The position numbers and the translations under genes are program-made. This document shows, in pieces, positions 55,956-64,000 of a DNA stretch of 64,000 nucleotides. This DNA comes from an uncultured Porphyromonadaceae bacterium (GTDB lineage: Bacteria; Bacteroidota; Bacteroidia; Bacteroidales; Muribaculaceae). The first letter of the stretch is position 1. Each line of letters opens with the position of its first letter. Location of the stretch: positions 11,825 through 75,824 of the forward strand of contig UQLO01000008.1 in assembly GCA_900541865.1 (NCBI GenBank), written 5' to 3'. The notes below the pieces were generated by a model. That model was not told the origin of the DNA, made no database searches, and was given only the letters and a program-made list of their open reading frames with translations.

Positions 55956-58220
55956 ATGCATAAGACACTGAGCGTGCGCAGCATACGCAATATTCTCAAA
56001 GACTGCGCAACAACATATCCCTCCACCGCCGAAGGCAACATCACCGGCATCATCACCGATTCCCGCGACTGCCGCAACCCTCGCGGCATCCTCTTTGCCG
56101 CCCTGCGCACTGAGGTAAACAACGGCGCCCGCTACATCCCCCAACTATATCGGGCCGGAGTGCGCTTTTTCCTGACAGAGGAGCCGCCCGACGGCGACTT
56201 CCCGGAAGCAGTGTTCATCGTGGTACCCAATGTGTACGATGCCCTCGGCACCCTCGCCGCCGCGCTGCGACGCCCCTCGGCTACAGTAGTGGCGGTGACT
56301 GGCTCCACGCTCAAAACCCAAGTCAAGGAAGCGCTGTGGCTCGAACTGCGCAAGAACCGTATTCCGGTCTTCCGGAGCGCCCGCAGCTACAACTCATATC
56401 TGGGCGTATGCCGCTCTGTCTTCGAGGATTACTTCGGTCAACGCGCCAAGGTGCTCATCTATGAAACCGGTATCGACGGCCCCGACCAAGGCGAACGCAT
56501 CAACCGCATTCTGCGGCCCGACATCGGTATCGTAACCGACATTACCGACGAGCATGACGAGAATTTCTCTTCGCACTCAGCAAAAATCGCAGAGAAACTC
56601 AACCTTCTGGAAGGCTGCCGCAAAGTAGTTTACACCGACTGCGAAGAGGAACTTGCCCGCTTGGTCAACGAACGCTTCGCAAAGGCAGAGAAAGTAGCCG
56701 TCGCCACTCCTACGGCTTTGTGCGGCGCTGCCTTCGACGGTGTGCGCTTCCCCGAAGGCCGATTCGTCGAATACCGTACGGTAATCACACCCGGCGTTCG
56801 CGGCAACGTGCTTACGCTCGACAATTTCACACCCGACATCACCTCGCTGGAGCATAGTCTTGAGCGCTTCAGCCGTCTGGCCTCGCCGCGGCGCCAAAAG
56901 ATTCTTGCCGTAGGCAAACTGACCGGCAGCAACCGCTCGCTGGTCAATATGCTGCGCCGCAACCGGCGCTTCGGCATCTCCCGGGTGCTCTATTGGGGTC
57001 GGAACTCCGAGGCTGCCGTGGAGTTCGCCCGAAATCTTCAGGACTGCGACATCCTCGTTTTCGGCGGCGAGACACCTGCCCTCCGGACCTTCGTAAGCAG
57101 CCTCCAGCGCGCCGACTACGACACCCAGCTTGAAGTGAACCTCGACGCTTTGGTCCACAACTTCAACCACTACCGCCGGCTCCTCCCTCCCCAGACGGGG
57201 TTAGTGGGCATGGTGAAGGCCTCGGCCTACGGCCTGGGGTCCATCGAAGTGGCAAAGGCACTGCAGAACGCCGGAGCGGCCTATCTTGCCGTGGCTGTGG
57301 TAGATGAGGGCGTTGAAATGCGCCGCGCAGGCATCACTATGCCCGTGATGGTCATGAATCCTATCTCGCGCCACTTCGAGGCACTCTTCGAGCAGCGGCT
57401 TGAGCCGTCGGTGTTCTCCTTCGAGGAGCTCGAACGCCTCATTTCGGAGGCCGATCGGCTTGGCATCGAGAACTATCCCATCCACATCAAACTCGACACC
57501 GGCATGCACCGCGTGGGCTTTCTGCCCGGGCAGATGGAAGAGTTGGCGGCAATTCTTTCATCGCAAAGCCGAGTGCGCGTGGAGTCTGTTTTTTCACACC
57601 TTGCCACCGCCGACTGCCTTGATAAAGACAGTTACACAAAGGGCCAATTGGAGTGCTTCTACAGCTGCACGCAGAAGCTGGAGGACCAACTCGGCCACAA
57701 ATTCAAACGCCACATTCTCAACACCGCCGGCATGATGCGCTTTGCCGACTGCGGCCCTTACGAGATGGCACGCCTTGGCATCGGCCTCTACGGAGTGTCG
57801 CCGCTGCCAACTCCGGATGCCAACCTGCGCACGGTTGCGTCGCTGTCGAGCGTTATAATTTCTCTGAAGCGCTGGCCGGCCGGAACCCCCATCGGCTATG
57901 GCAACAAAGGGGTCACATCCCGCGAAGCCCTCATCGCAACTGTACCTATCGGGTATGCCGACGGCATCGACCGCCATCTCGGCAACGGCGCCGCCCGCTT
58001 CAGCGTGGCAGGCGTGGAGTGCCCCACGGTGGGCAATATATGCATGGACCAGTGTATGATCGACGTTACGGACGTCCCGGGAGTCGACGTAGGCTTTCCG
58101 GTTGAGATTTTCGGCACGAAAATACCCGTTGAGCGCCTCTCCGACACCCTCGGCACGATACCGTACGAGATACTCACGTCGGTGTCGCCGCGAGTACATC
58201 GCACTTACATAATGAAATAA
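55956..58220 (+). CDS. Alanine racemase fused to a degenerate MurF ligase domain
   Basis: The protein has 754 residues. The C-terminal part (from about 389) is a complete alanine racemase: PLP Lys421 in GMVKASAYGLG, catalytic Tyr667 in PIGYADGIDR, and GNICMDQCMIDVT. The N-terminal part aligns with MurF of the usual Bacteroidetes MurF-Alr fusion, but the P-loop reads GSTLKT (116-121) instead of GSNGKT, the SYNSD box reads NFTPD, and the middle segment (with ENxxxCxAV and PVAMRLE in relatives) is missing, about 70 residues by comparison from memory. It should make D-alanine for peptidoglycan, while the MurF half is probably inactive. Confidence 0.87.
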   Translation: MHKTLSVRSIRNILKDCATTYPSTAEGNITGIITDSRDCRNPRGILFAALRTEVNNGARYIPQLYRAGVRFFLTEEPPDGDFPEAVFIVVPNVYDALGTLAAALRRPSATVVAVTGSTLKTQVKEALWLELRKNRIPVFRSARSYNSYLGVCRSVFEDYFGQRAKVLIYETGIDGPDQGERINRILRPDIGIVTDITDEHDENFSSHSAKIAEKLNLLEGCRKVVYTDCEEELARLVNERFAKAEKVAVATPTALCGAAFDGVRFPEGRFVEYRTVITPGVRGNVLTLDNFTPDITSLEHSLERFSRLASPRRQKILAVGKLTGSNRSLVNMLRRNRRFGISRVLYWGRNSEAAVEFARNLQDCDILVFGGETPALRTFVSSLQRADYDTQLEVNLDALVHNFNHYRRLLPPQTGLVGMVKASAYGLGSIEVAKALQNAGAAYLAVAVVDEGVEMRRAGITMPVMVMNPISRHFEALFEQRLEPSVFSFEELERLISEADRLGIENYPIHIKLDTGMHRVGFLPGQMEELAAILSSQSRVRVESVFSHLATADCLDKDSYTKGQLECFYSCTQKLEDQLGHKFKRHILNTAGMMRFADCGPYEMARLGIGLYGVSPLPTPDANLRTVASLSSVIISLKRWPAGTPIGYGNKGVTSREALIATVPIGYADGIDRHLGNGAARFSVAGVECPTVGNICMDQCMIDVTDVPGVDVGFPVEIFGTKIPVERLSDTLGTIPYEILTSVSPRVHRTYIMK

Positions 58221-59807
58221 TCAGCCTTCGACGCCCAGACAGGCACGCACGGCTGCCCTGACGGTATCGGCATCAGGCTGCTTATGGCGCAGCAGGGCTA
58301 TAACGCCTTCGATGTAGGCGTCCTTGCTCTTGAAGCCGCACATCGGAGCAACGTTGCAGGTTGTGAGCATCGACTTCATATTGAACACACGGAGCACGGA
58401 GGCATAGTCACCCTCCTGGAACATTCGCGAAAACGACTTGCAGAAGTCTTCGTAGACTCGGCGGGGCGCAAGCTCGTCGACCAAGCCCGCCAAATGGCTC
58501 TCAAGGGTATTGATGGAGTCGAAACGCGCATCCACGCGATACTCCACAGTACGCTTCATGCGATGACGGGTGTGCATGAGGGCCTGGCTGTGGAGCTCTG
58601 CCTTGAAAAGATTCATCACCGCCTTGCGAACGCGGTCGAATACCCTCTGCGGGTCCTTTCCGGCCCGATGCGCCATGGTCCGCACAATAGGTTCCAGAAT
58701 GAAAATATTCTCAACCTCAGCCACTTCAGGCACCATAATACGCTTGCGACGCAGATAGGCGACCTCGTCGTCGTTGCGACGGTCGCGGTCGACGATGCCC
58801 ATCGAGTCCATCTTGTGGAAGCCGCTGAGGTCGTTGAAAGTGCGGGTAGCCTCGATTACCTTGTTGCAGCTGCCCAAAGAGCGCACGGTGAAATCGGGGA
58901 ATATGAGCGGATACAGTCGAGCGTCGATGCTACGGGGCTCACCCTCAATGAAAAGCACGGGCTTGCGGCTGCCGGTCAGTGTAAGGTATATCTCGTCGGT
59001 GATACCCTCGCGTGGGGCCAGCAGACGGTAGTCCCAGGCCTCGTGGCCGGTGTCGCAGTCGCGCACCCAGACGTACTGGGAGCCATTGCGGGAGGATGCG
59101 AACTCAGGGTCGTGGGTTGTGTAGCAGAAAGTGCAGTCGCTTCGGAGCGCCTCCAGGCGATTCCACAGCGAGCTCGTCAGAGTAGGATGAAGGAAGAGCT
59201 CGGGAGCATCGACAAAAACCACGGCTCCTTTGGGCGCATAGAGTACACCGCCGGTGTAGTACAGAACGGCGCGCTCACCGTCGCTCAAGCGAAGCACTGA
59301 GTAGGCGTCGCGGCCATCGTCCGACATATCGCGCGAGAAAAGCAGTTTACCGCTGTCGATAAGCACACGGTTTCCGGGAAACACTTCTTGCCATATTTCT
59401 ATGACTTGGTCAAGGCGAGTGCGTCGCAAGGATGCCTTGCGGCCATCGGCCAAGGCAAGCTTGTAGCCGATGAGGTTGAGCATCTCGTCGTGCATAAGCT
59501 GTGCGAGCAGCAATTCGAGGGTGGTAGAGGGCGTTTCGGCTCTTACGCCTGTCGTCAGCACCGACGGCGTGAAGTGGCGCCGCAACGAGGCCGTCGAAGG
59601 TTGAGCGGAGCCGTTCTGCTCGCGAGCATAGAGGGCGTTGAGGGCATTGAGATGGAGAGCTTCGTCGCCGAGACTGCCGACGAGCGCACGCGTAAAGCGT
59701 GTCTTGCCGGCACCGTTGGCGCCGATAACAACGAGGGGACGGCCGGGACCGACGTCGATTTGATCCGGCGCGGAGCCGTCTATGCGGGCCGGTAGAGAGA
59801 TTTTCAT
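58221..59807 (-). CDS. AAA ATPase fused to DUF4435 (TOPRIM-like), PARIS-like candidate
   Basis: The protein has 528 residues from the ATG at 59807; a TTG two codons earlier is also open. N-terminal ABC-type ATPase: Walker A GANGAGKT (29-36), signature LSDGER (174-179), Walker B VVFVDAPE (196-203) where Ala201 replaces the usual catalytic Glu, and H-loop TTHD (230-233). From about 282 comes DUF4435 with TOPRIM-type residues Glu288 (LFIEGE) and Asp340/Asp342 (GIVDRDR). The pairing of such an ATPase with DUF4435 is known from the PARIS anti-phage system (AriA/AriB, sometimes fused). A housekeeping role is possible too. It lies 58 bases downstream of the DUF4270 gene. Confidence 0.8.
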   Translation of the reverse strand: MKISLPARIDGSAPDQIDVGPGRPLVVIGANGAGKTRFTRALVGSLGDEALHLNALNALYAREQNGSAQPSTASLRRHFTPSVLTTGVRAETPSTTLELLLAQLMHDEMLNLIGYKLALADGRKASLRRTRLDQVIEIWQEVFPGNRVLIDSGKLLFSRDMSDDGRDAYSVLRLSDGERAVLYYTGGVLYAPKGAVVFVDAPELFLHPTLTSSLWNRLEALRSDCTFCYTTHDPEFASSRNGSQYVWVRDCDTGHEAWDYRLLAPREGITDEIYLTLTGSRKPVLFIEGEPRSIDARLYPLIFPDFTVRSLGSCNKVIEATRTFNDLSGFHKMDSMGIVDRDRRNDDEVAYLRRKRIMVPEVAEVENIFILEPIVRTMAHRAGKDPQRVFDRVRKAVMNLFKAELHSQALMHTRHRMKRTVEYRVDARFDSINTLESHLAGLVDELAPRRVYEDFCKSFSRMFQEGDYASVLRVFNMKSMLTTCNVAPMCGFKSKDAYIEGVIALLRHKQPDADTVRAAVRACLGVEG

Positions 59808-59865
59808 GCCCAAAGTTTTAGGATTTAAGGTAGAGGGCGCGCAGTGCGCTAAGCTTGGGCTTCGG

Positions 59866-61251
59866 TCAGAGGGATACCTGCTTGGAGTACGTGAGACGCA
59901 CCTTGGCTTTTGCCAGATCGAGCACTGCCACGGAGGGGCCGTCGATATAAGGTATAACCTCGGAAACGATGTAGCGTGTGGTGTAGGACGTCATGTCCTG
60001 CTCGAAATTGACCGTCACGGGCACCAGACAGAAGGTGTAGTCCTCCTCGGTGGGAGCGGATTCGCTCTGCAGGAGATTCTCCACGTAGGTAGCCAGAGCC
60101 GAGAAGGTGTATTTTCCGGTCGAGGAGTCGTAGGCAGCGTAGAAGGAAGTTTTGTTGTCGGGCAACTTGTTCTGGCTGAAGAAATCCTCGAGGTCTTTTT
60201 CAAGCACCAGCAGAGCGTAGGTGGGAACCTCGGCCATACCACCCGTGGCGATAGTGTCGGCCGGAATTTCGAGCGACACCGTGTTGAGCACGGCCATAAG
60301 ACCGCCGTGAGCTCGATAAGCAGCCATCACCTCGGGAGCGGGAAAGCGCAGACGGGCATTGTAGCCGGCCGGGGCCACCATCATTGCCTCACCGGCGTTT
60401 ATACGTGCAAGAAGCTGCGGGTCGAGGTCGACGGTGATATTATTGTTGTTTATCACCTCAGGTGCCACGGCATAGTACTCCTGCTCAACGACGGCGGTGT
60501 CGGTTTTGTTGGTGGTGGTATTCTGCGTGTACTGGGTGAAGTTCATAGTGACGGAGGCGCGTTCGAAGTGCATCAGACGTCCGCTGCCGAATGTTGTGGT
60601 GGCGAAGAAGCCGGGGAAGACGTTGCGGGTGAACACTGCTCCACTCTGATAGTTGGCGGGGTTCTCCACGAAGGCGTCGAAGAGGTTGCGGGCAAACTCA
60701 ATGGGGAGCTTGAGAGCCACCGTACGGGTAGCCAAAGCCGCGCTCTTTGCATCGTCGAGGGTGGAAGGCGAATAAATGCCGGAGGCGAGCACATTGGCCG
60801 GATTGTAGAAGCCGGTTGGGTCGAAATCGGTGTCGACGTCGGCCGGTAGCTGCTTGGTGAGGGGGTAGACGGTAATGCCCATCGGCACAATGGAGTCGCC
60901 GATGAAGCCGCCGGGATAGTATCGGAAGTTGATGAATGCGGAGTCGATGTCGACCGCAGTAAAGTTGGCGGTATCAAGCGCCACGGCCGGCACAAACTGC
61001 GCCACGACATTGCTGGAGATAGTTCCGTAGTTGGGTATGCAGACAGCACCCACGAGCTCAGTGAGAGTACGGGGTTGCACTACGCCCATCGGAACCGACT
61101 GGCCCGAAACAGTGAACGACGAGTCGACCACAATCTGAACCTCGTCTTCGAGGAGGCTCGAGCCAATAGTGCCTTCATCGCCGCAGCTTGCCGCGAAGAA
61201 TATGGCAAAAGCTCCGGCAAGCATGCCTGTGGCTAATGTGCGAACTTTCAT
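59866..61251 (-). CDS. DUF4270 lipoprotein
   Basis: The protein has 461 residues. The signal peptide ends in FAASC (Cys23, lipidated). The mature protein is beta-rich and begins GDEGTIGSSLLEDEVQIVVDSSF, as in DUF4270 proteins. In Bacteroidetes this family commonly follows the short glycogen-synthase-like gene, as it does here (20 bases apart), but its function is not known. It should be at the cell surface or periplasmic face of the outer membrane. Confidence 0.88.
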   Translation of the reverse strand: MKVRTLATGMLAGAFAIFFAASCGDEGTIGSSLLEDEVQIVVDSSFTVSGQSVPMGVVQPRTLTELVGAVCIPNYGTISSNVVAQFVPAVALDTANFTAVDIDSAFINFRYYPGGFIGDSIVPMGITVYPLTKQLPADVDTDFDPTGFYNPANVLASGIYSPSTLDDAKSAALATRTVALKLPIEFARNLFDAFVENPANYQSGAVFTRNVFPGFFATTTFGSGRLMHFERASVTMNFTQYTQNTTTNKTDTAVVEQEYYAVAPEVINNNNITVDLDPQLLARINAGEAMMVAPAGYNARLRFPAPEVMAAYRAHGGLMAVLNTVSLEIPADTIATGGMAEVPTYALLVLEKDLEDFFSQNKLPDNKTSFYAAYDSSTGKYTFSALATYVENLLQSESAPTEEDYTFCLVPVTVNFEQDMTSYTTRYIVSEVIPYIDGPSVAVLDLAKAKVRLTYSKQVSL

Positions 61252-61270
61252 ATGTGATGAGGAGTAAGGG

Positions 61271-62080
61271 TCAAAGTGATGTGTAGAATTCCTTGTAAGC
61301 CTGCCAGTTGCCTTCGCCGGGATAGTCGAGTACGGGTTTTCCGGAGGCCTTGGCGTAGTCGATGAGCTCGGCGGGAACGCCTTCCGAACTCACGGTTACA
61401 GCGTCGGCGAAGTCGATGGCGAGCTTGTTGAGCTTAATCCAGTCGACGGGAGTGCCACCCTCTGCGAGCGACTTGAGGTCTTCTTCGGGAATGCCGTCGG
61501 CGATGAGCTTTTCGACCATACGGGGGTCGAGATGGCCTTCAAAGGGGTTGTTCCACAGCGAGTAGACGATTTTGGTATTGCGGAAAGCGGAGCCGTCGGC
61601 AAAAACGGTCTTGAAGTAGAGAGGCGTCAGAGCCGTAACCCAACCGGTGCACTGAACCACGGAGGGTTCCCAGCGGAGCTTGCGCACCGTTTCGGCGGTG
61701 CCGCGCACGAAGAAGATGCATCGCTCGTCGTTGACGTCGGCGTCGTGCTCAATTTCCAGCTTGCCGGAGGAGTGACGCATAAAAAAGTCGTCGTTGTCGA
61801 TAAAGTACACCTGAAGACGGGTAGGCTGAAGGGTGGCCACCTTGATTAGCAGCGGATGGTCTGTGTCGTCGATGGGTATATTCATACCGCTGAGGCGGAT
61901 AACCTCATGGAGCTGGTTGCGTCGCTCGTTGATGTTGCCGTATTTCGGCATAAAGGTGCGCACTTCGACTCCGCCTTCCTGCATAGCTTGAGGCAGGTCG
62001 CGGCCGAAAAGGCTCAAAGGGGTTGCCGGCAGGTATGGCTCTATCTCCTGGGAGATGTAAAGCACTTTGTTAACGTCCAT
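61271..62080 (-). CDS. Short glycogen/starch synthase-like protein (GT5 N-terminal domain only)
   Basis: The protein has 269 residues. The sequence VLYISQEIEPYLPATPLSLFGRDLPQAMQEGGVEVRTFMPKYG matches the N-terminal GT5 domain of GlgA. The C-terminal donor-binding domain of a full synthase (about 470 residues) is absent, yet the gene ends cleanly and this short form is common in Bacteroidetes. In other genomes it is often annotated as glycogen synthase; with half the fold missing, catalysis is doubtful. It is the first gene of a transcript with DUF4270 and perhaps the AAA gene. Confidence 0.83.
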   Translation of the reverse strand: MDVNKVLYISQEIEPYLPATPLSLFGRDLPQAMQEGGVEVRTFMPKYGNINERRNQLHEVIRLSGMNIPIDDTDHPLLIKVATLQPTRLQVYFIDNDDFFMRHSSGKLEIEHDADVNDERCIFFVRGTAETVRKLRWEPSVVQCTGWVTALTPLYFKTVFADGSAFRNTKIVYSLWNNPFEGHLDPRMVEKLIADGIPEEDLKSLAEGGTPVDWIKLNKLAIDFADAVTVSSEGVPAELIDYAKASGKPVLDYPGEGNWQAYKEFYTSL

Positions 62081-62469
62081 TCGCTTTCTGTAATATTAGG
62101 TTGACGACTCGCGGCGCCCGGCCCGTAAGCGGTGTAAGGGGGCGCGTGAGGTTGTACGCCGAGGCGTTTCGCCGTGGTTTATGCTTGCAAAGTTACTAAA
62201 AAATTCCCGAACGACACCTCCCGACACCTTCTCAAACCCGTTTATTTACGCTTTTTTAGCACGAAAGCACTTTTTTGATTCCTTTAACGCCACAGCCCCG
62301 TCGTCGCTCAACTTCAAAAAACGCAAAAAACGCCTAATTTTAGTGAAATGTAGACCCGACATGCAGTTTATTAGCCAAATTATGCGTAAATTTACACTCC
62401 GCAGTTCGATCCAAAGTCTTACGCGGCGAACATTACACTTTTAATCAGAAACTTACCACATTTTATCAT
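62081..62469. other. Divergent spacer between the glgA-like gene and tatA
   Basis: 389 bases without a credible gene. It holds the minus-strand promoter box at 62188-62195. The right half (62200-62460) is AT-rich with several TAATTTTA/TAAATTTA-like words, one of which may serve tatA, but none has a convincing -33 partner. Confidence 0.6.
62188..62195 (-). promoter_or_regulatory. Promoter -7 box (TAACTTTG, minus strand) for the glgA-like operon
   Basis: The plus strand reads CAAAGTTA. The ATG at 62080 is about 108 bases on, so the leader is about 100 nt. No clear TTTG is seen at -33. Confidence 0.6.
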
Positions 62470-62715
62470 ATGCTTACCCCCGCATTTATCAGTTGCTTCC
62501 TCGGCAATCTCAGAGGATGGGAATGGATTATCATCCTTGTGGTCATCCTTCTTCTTTTCGGCGGCAAAAAAATTCCCGAACTCATGAAAGGTCTCGGCAA
62601 GGGCGTTCACTCCTTTAAAAAAGGCATGCAGGAGGCCAAAGACGAAATCAACCGCCCCCTTGAAAGCGGCGACGATGACTCTTCGGAGGCTCCCCGAGGC
62701 AAAGACCGAGGCTAA
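62470..62715 (+). CDS. tatA: Twin-arginine translocase subunit TatA
   Basis: The protein has 81 residues. The single helix WEWIIILVVILLLFGGKKIPEL (about 17-37) with the FGGKKIPEL hinge, then an amphipathic helix (MKGLGKGVHSFKKGM) and an acidic tail, is typical TatA/E. It oligomerises into the pore for folded proteins with twin-arginine signals. The N-terminus (MLTPAFISCFLGNLRG) is a little longer than usual. tatC follows after 37 bases; no tatB-type gene is seen, so this TatA may serve both roles. Confidence 0.92.
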   Translation: MLTPAFISCFLGNLRGWEWIIILVVILLLFGGKKIPELMKGLGKGVHSFKKGMQEAKDEINRPLESGDDDSSEAPRGKDRG

Positions 62716-62752
62716 CTTTTCAGGCACCAAACTCTAAATCAGGAGAACAGCT

Positions 62753-63562
62753 TTGTCCGGCGTAGGATTCGAAGGCGGATTCTGGGAGCATGTCGATGCT
62801 CTGCGGAGCGTTCTACTCCGCATCGCGCTTGTTATGGTTGTGCTTGGCGTGTGTGCCTTCATTGCCATGCCGTGGATTTTCGACCATTTTATAATGGCTC
62901 CGTGCAGCCCGGACTTCCCCACCTACCGTCTTTTCGACTCGGTCGCCTCCGCCACCGGCTTTTCCGAGCTTGCCACCACGGCCGATTTCCGCGTCGATAT
63001 CGTCAGCGTGGAACTCGCCAGTCAGTTTTTCACCCACATGTCGGCCTCCGGCTGGTGCGCTCTCATCGCAGGATTCCCTATTGTGCTCTACCTGTTGTGG
63101 GGATTCATATCCCCCGCCCTGCACGAGCATGAAAAAAGCGGTGCCCGCCGTGCCTTCCTTGGCGGCAACGCTCTCTTCTATTGCGGAGCCGCCGTGGGAT
63201 ATTTCCTTGTTTTTCCCCTCGCGCTGCGCTTCCTGTCGCAGTACTCCCTTAGCGAAGCCATCCGCCCCATCGTCAGCCTCGACAGCTATATGGACAATTT
63301 CTTCACGCTCCTTCTGGCAATGGGCATCACCTTCGAGCTGCCACTGCTGGCTTGGCTTCTGGGCAAAGCCGGTCTATTGGACCGGTCCTTCTTCAGTCGT
63401 TTCCGCCGCCACGCCATCGTAGCACTTCTAATCATAGCCGCCCTGATCACCCCCACCGGCGACCCATTCACCCTGCTGATAGTCTTCCTGCCCGTCTACC
63501 TCCTTTGGGAGGGCGCTGCCCTCCTCGTACCGGCAGCCAAGGGTGCCGACAAGGAACTTTAA
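62753..63562 (+). CDS. tatC: Twin-arginine translocase subunit TatC (TTG start)
   Basis: The protein has 269 residues. I start it at a TTG because the conserved N-terminal FWEHVDALRSVLLR must be included and the first internal Met is residue 28. A clear AGGAG (62741-62745) stands 7-8 bases before the TTG, rare here since most genes of the window lack such a site. Six membrane helices are present. Conserved features are FWEHVDALR and the GFPIVLYLLWGFISPALHEHEK loop. TatC recognises the twin-arginine signal and recruits TatA. Confidence 0.93.
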   Translation: MSGVGFEGGFWEHVDALRSVLLRIALVMVVLGVCAFIAMPWIFDHFIMAPCSPDFPTYRLFDSVASATGFSELATTADFRVDIVSVELASQFFTHMSASGWCALIAGFPIVLYLLWGFISPALHEHEKSGARRAFLGGNALFYCGAAVGYFLVFPLALRFLSQYSLSEAIRPIVSLDSYMDNFFTLLLAMGITFELPLLAWLLGKAGLLDRSFFSRFRRHAIVALLIIAALITPTGDPFTLLIVFLPVYLLWEGAALLVPAAKGADKEL

Positions 63563-64000
63563 CCACGACGCTTCTCATTGACCCACAAAAGCATAGGCAG
63601 CTAAAAATAAAGCAAGACTTCATACTTTGCGGCCCTTCCGGCAACGTATGGAGTGAGGGCTTCAGCCCTCGCCGACCAGCCAACAGCCTTCTTTTCGCCG
63701 AGGAAGTTACCTTCGCCTACCTTGCGGGGATTACAAATCCCCGCTCCATAACGTTGACGCAAACCGCTGAAAGAATGTAGCGCGGGGCGACCGCCCCGGG
63801 ATAACCGACCACCCACCCGAATCAGCGACCCCGGCGGGACCGGACCCCGGCGAAAGGGGCGGACCGTGTTCGACCCCTGACGGGGTCGCCGCTCCTATAT
63901 ATGCCGTTTACCCGGGGCTGTCGCCCCGCGCATTCTATGTGTTTGTGCAAATTTTTGGGCAACTTTTTTTTGACGATTTGCCATTTTTTGGCGATTTTCG
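63563..64000. other. Intergenic end region without a gene
   Basis: 438 bases after tatC with no coding signal. The centre is a series of short palindromes (63655-63928). The last 60 bases are AT-rich with runs of T (ATTTTTGGG, ACTTTTTTTTGACG), perhaps the promoter region of a gene beyond the window. Confidence 0.7.
63655..63928. repeat. Cluster of five short GC-rich palindromes
   Basis: GAGGGC-TTCA-GCCCTC (63655-63670), GCGGGGAT...ATCCCCGC (63724-63744), CGGGGCG-AC-CGCCCCG (63783-63798), CGACCCC-TGAC-GGGGTCG (63871-63888, with an outer copy GCGACCCC at 63825-63832), and CGGGGC-TGTC-GCCCCG (63913-63928). Such palindromes are common between genes in Bacteroidetes genomes; they could be terminators or dispersed repeat elements. 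The first resembles the inverted repeat at 30066-30135. Confidence 0.75.

Overview
The window looks like chromosomal DNA from a high-GC member of the Bacteroidales; Muribaculaceae is my best guess, by inference only. Three things support this. Many genes sit behind the Bacteroidetes promoter TTTG-N19/20-TAnnTTTG. There is a type IX secretion (T9SS) cargo protein and a PorE-like T9SS component. The gene families are typical of the phylum: type III glutamine synthetase, short GlgA-like synthase, DUF4270, GSCFA, a MurF-Alr fusion and SufBCDS. I see no tRNA, rRNA, CRISPR array, transposase or phage gene.

Layout. 1-6.4 kb: the 3' end of a cobalamin riboswitch at the left edge, then a 2058-residue secreted protein (CUB-like blocks, beta-helix, DUF4465, T9SS tail). 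6.5-11.9 kb: a TamB-like envelope protein flanked by a 36-nt inverted repeat, and a small lipoprotein. 11.9-18.6 kb (minus): DUF805 protein and a heavy-metal-type RND efflux operon (His-rich small protein, adaptor, pump, TolC-like channel). 18.8-22.4 kb: glnS, a helical-repeat protein and a small HTH-like protein. 22.5-28.5 kb: universal stress protein, iorA, iorB, an aminotransferase and a CoA-transferase, which together read as an aromatic amino-acid to arylacetate fermentation route. 28.6-30.7 kb: a secreted GH13 amylase and a CvpA protein. 30.7-35.6 kb: the iron-sulfur operon sufBCDS. 35.6-38.0 kb (minus): an aminotransferase and a ROK kinase. 38.3-43.9 kb: gyrB, rnr, folB and two small unknowns. 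44.0-47.7 kb: gltX, waaA and an ArgC homologue without its catalytic cysteine. 48-52 kb: glnN behind a long leader with a terminator hairpin, and a PurF-like enzyme. 52.2-58.2 kb: a solute-binding-type protein whose start lies in a perfect palindrome, PorE, GSCFA, and an Alr fused to an eroded MurF. 58.2-62.1 kb (minus): GlgA-like, DUF4270 and an AAA-DUF4435 (PARIS-like) protein. 62.4-63.6 kb: tatA and tatC, followed by a field of small palindromes.

The observations most worth following up are: the cobalamin riboswitch driving a T9SS/DUF4465 surface protein; the degenerate MurF half fused to an intact alanine racemase; the AAA-DUF4435 protein with an altered Walker B; the palindrome over a start codon at 52.2 kb; the putative attenuator ahead of glnN; the arylacetate gene set; and the ArgC-like protein that has lost its active site.
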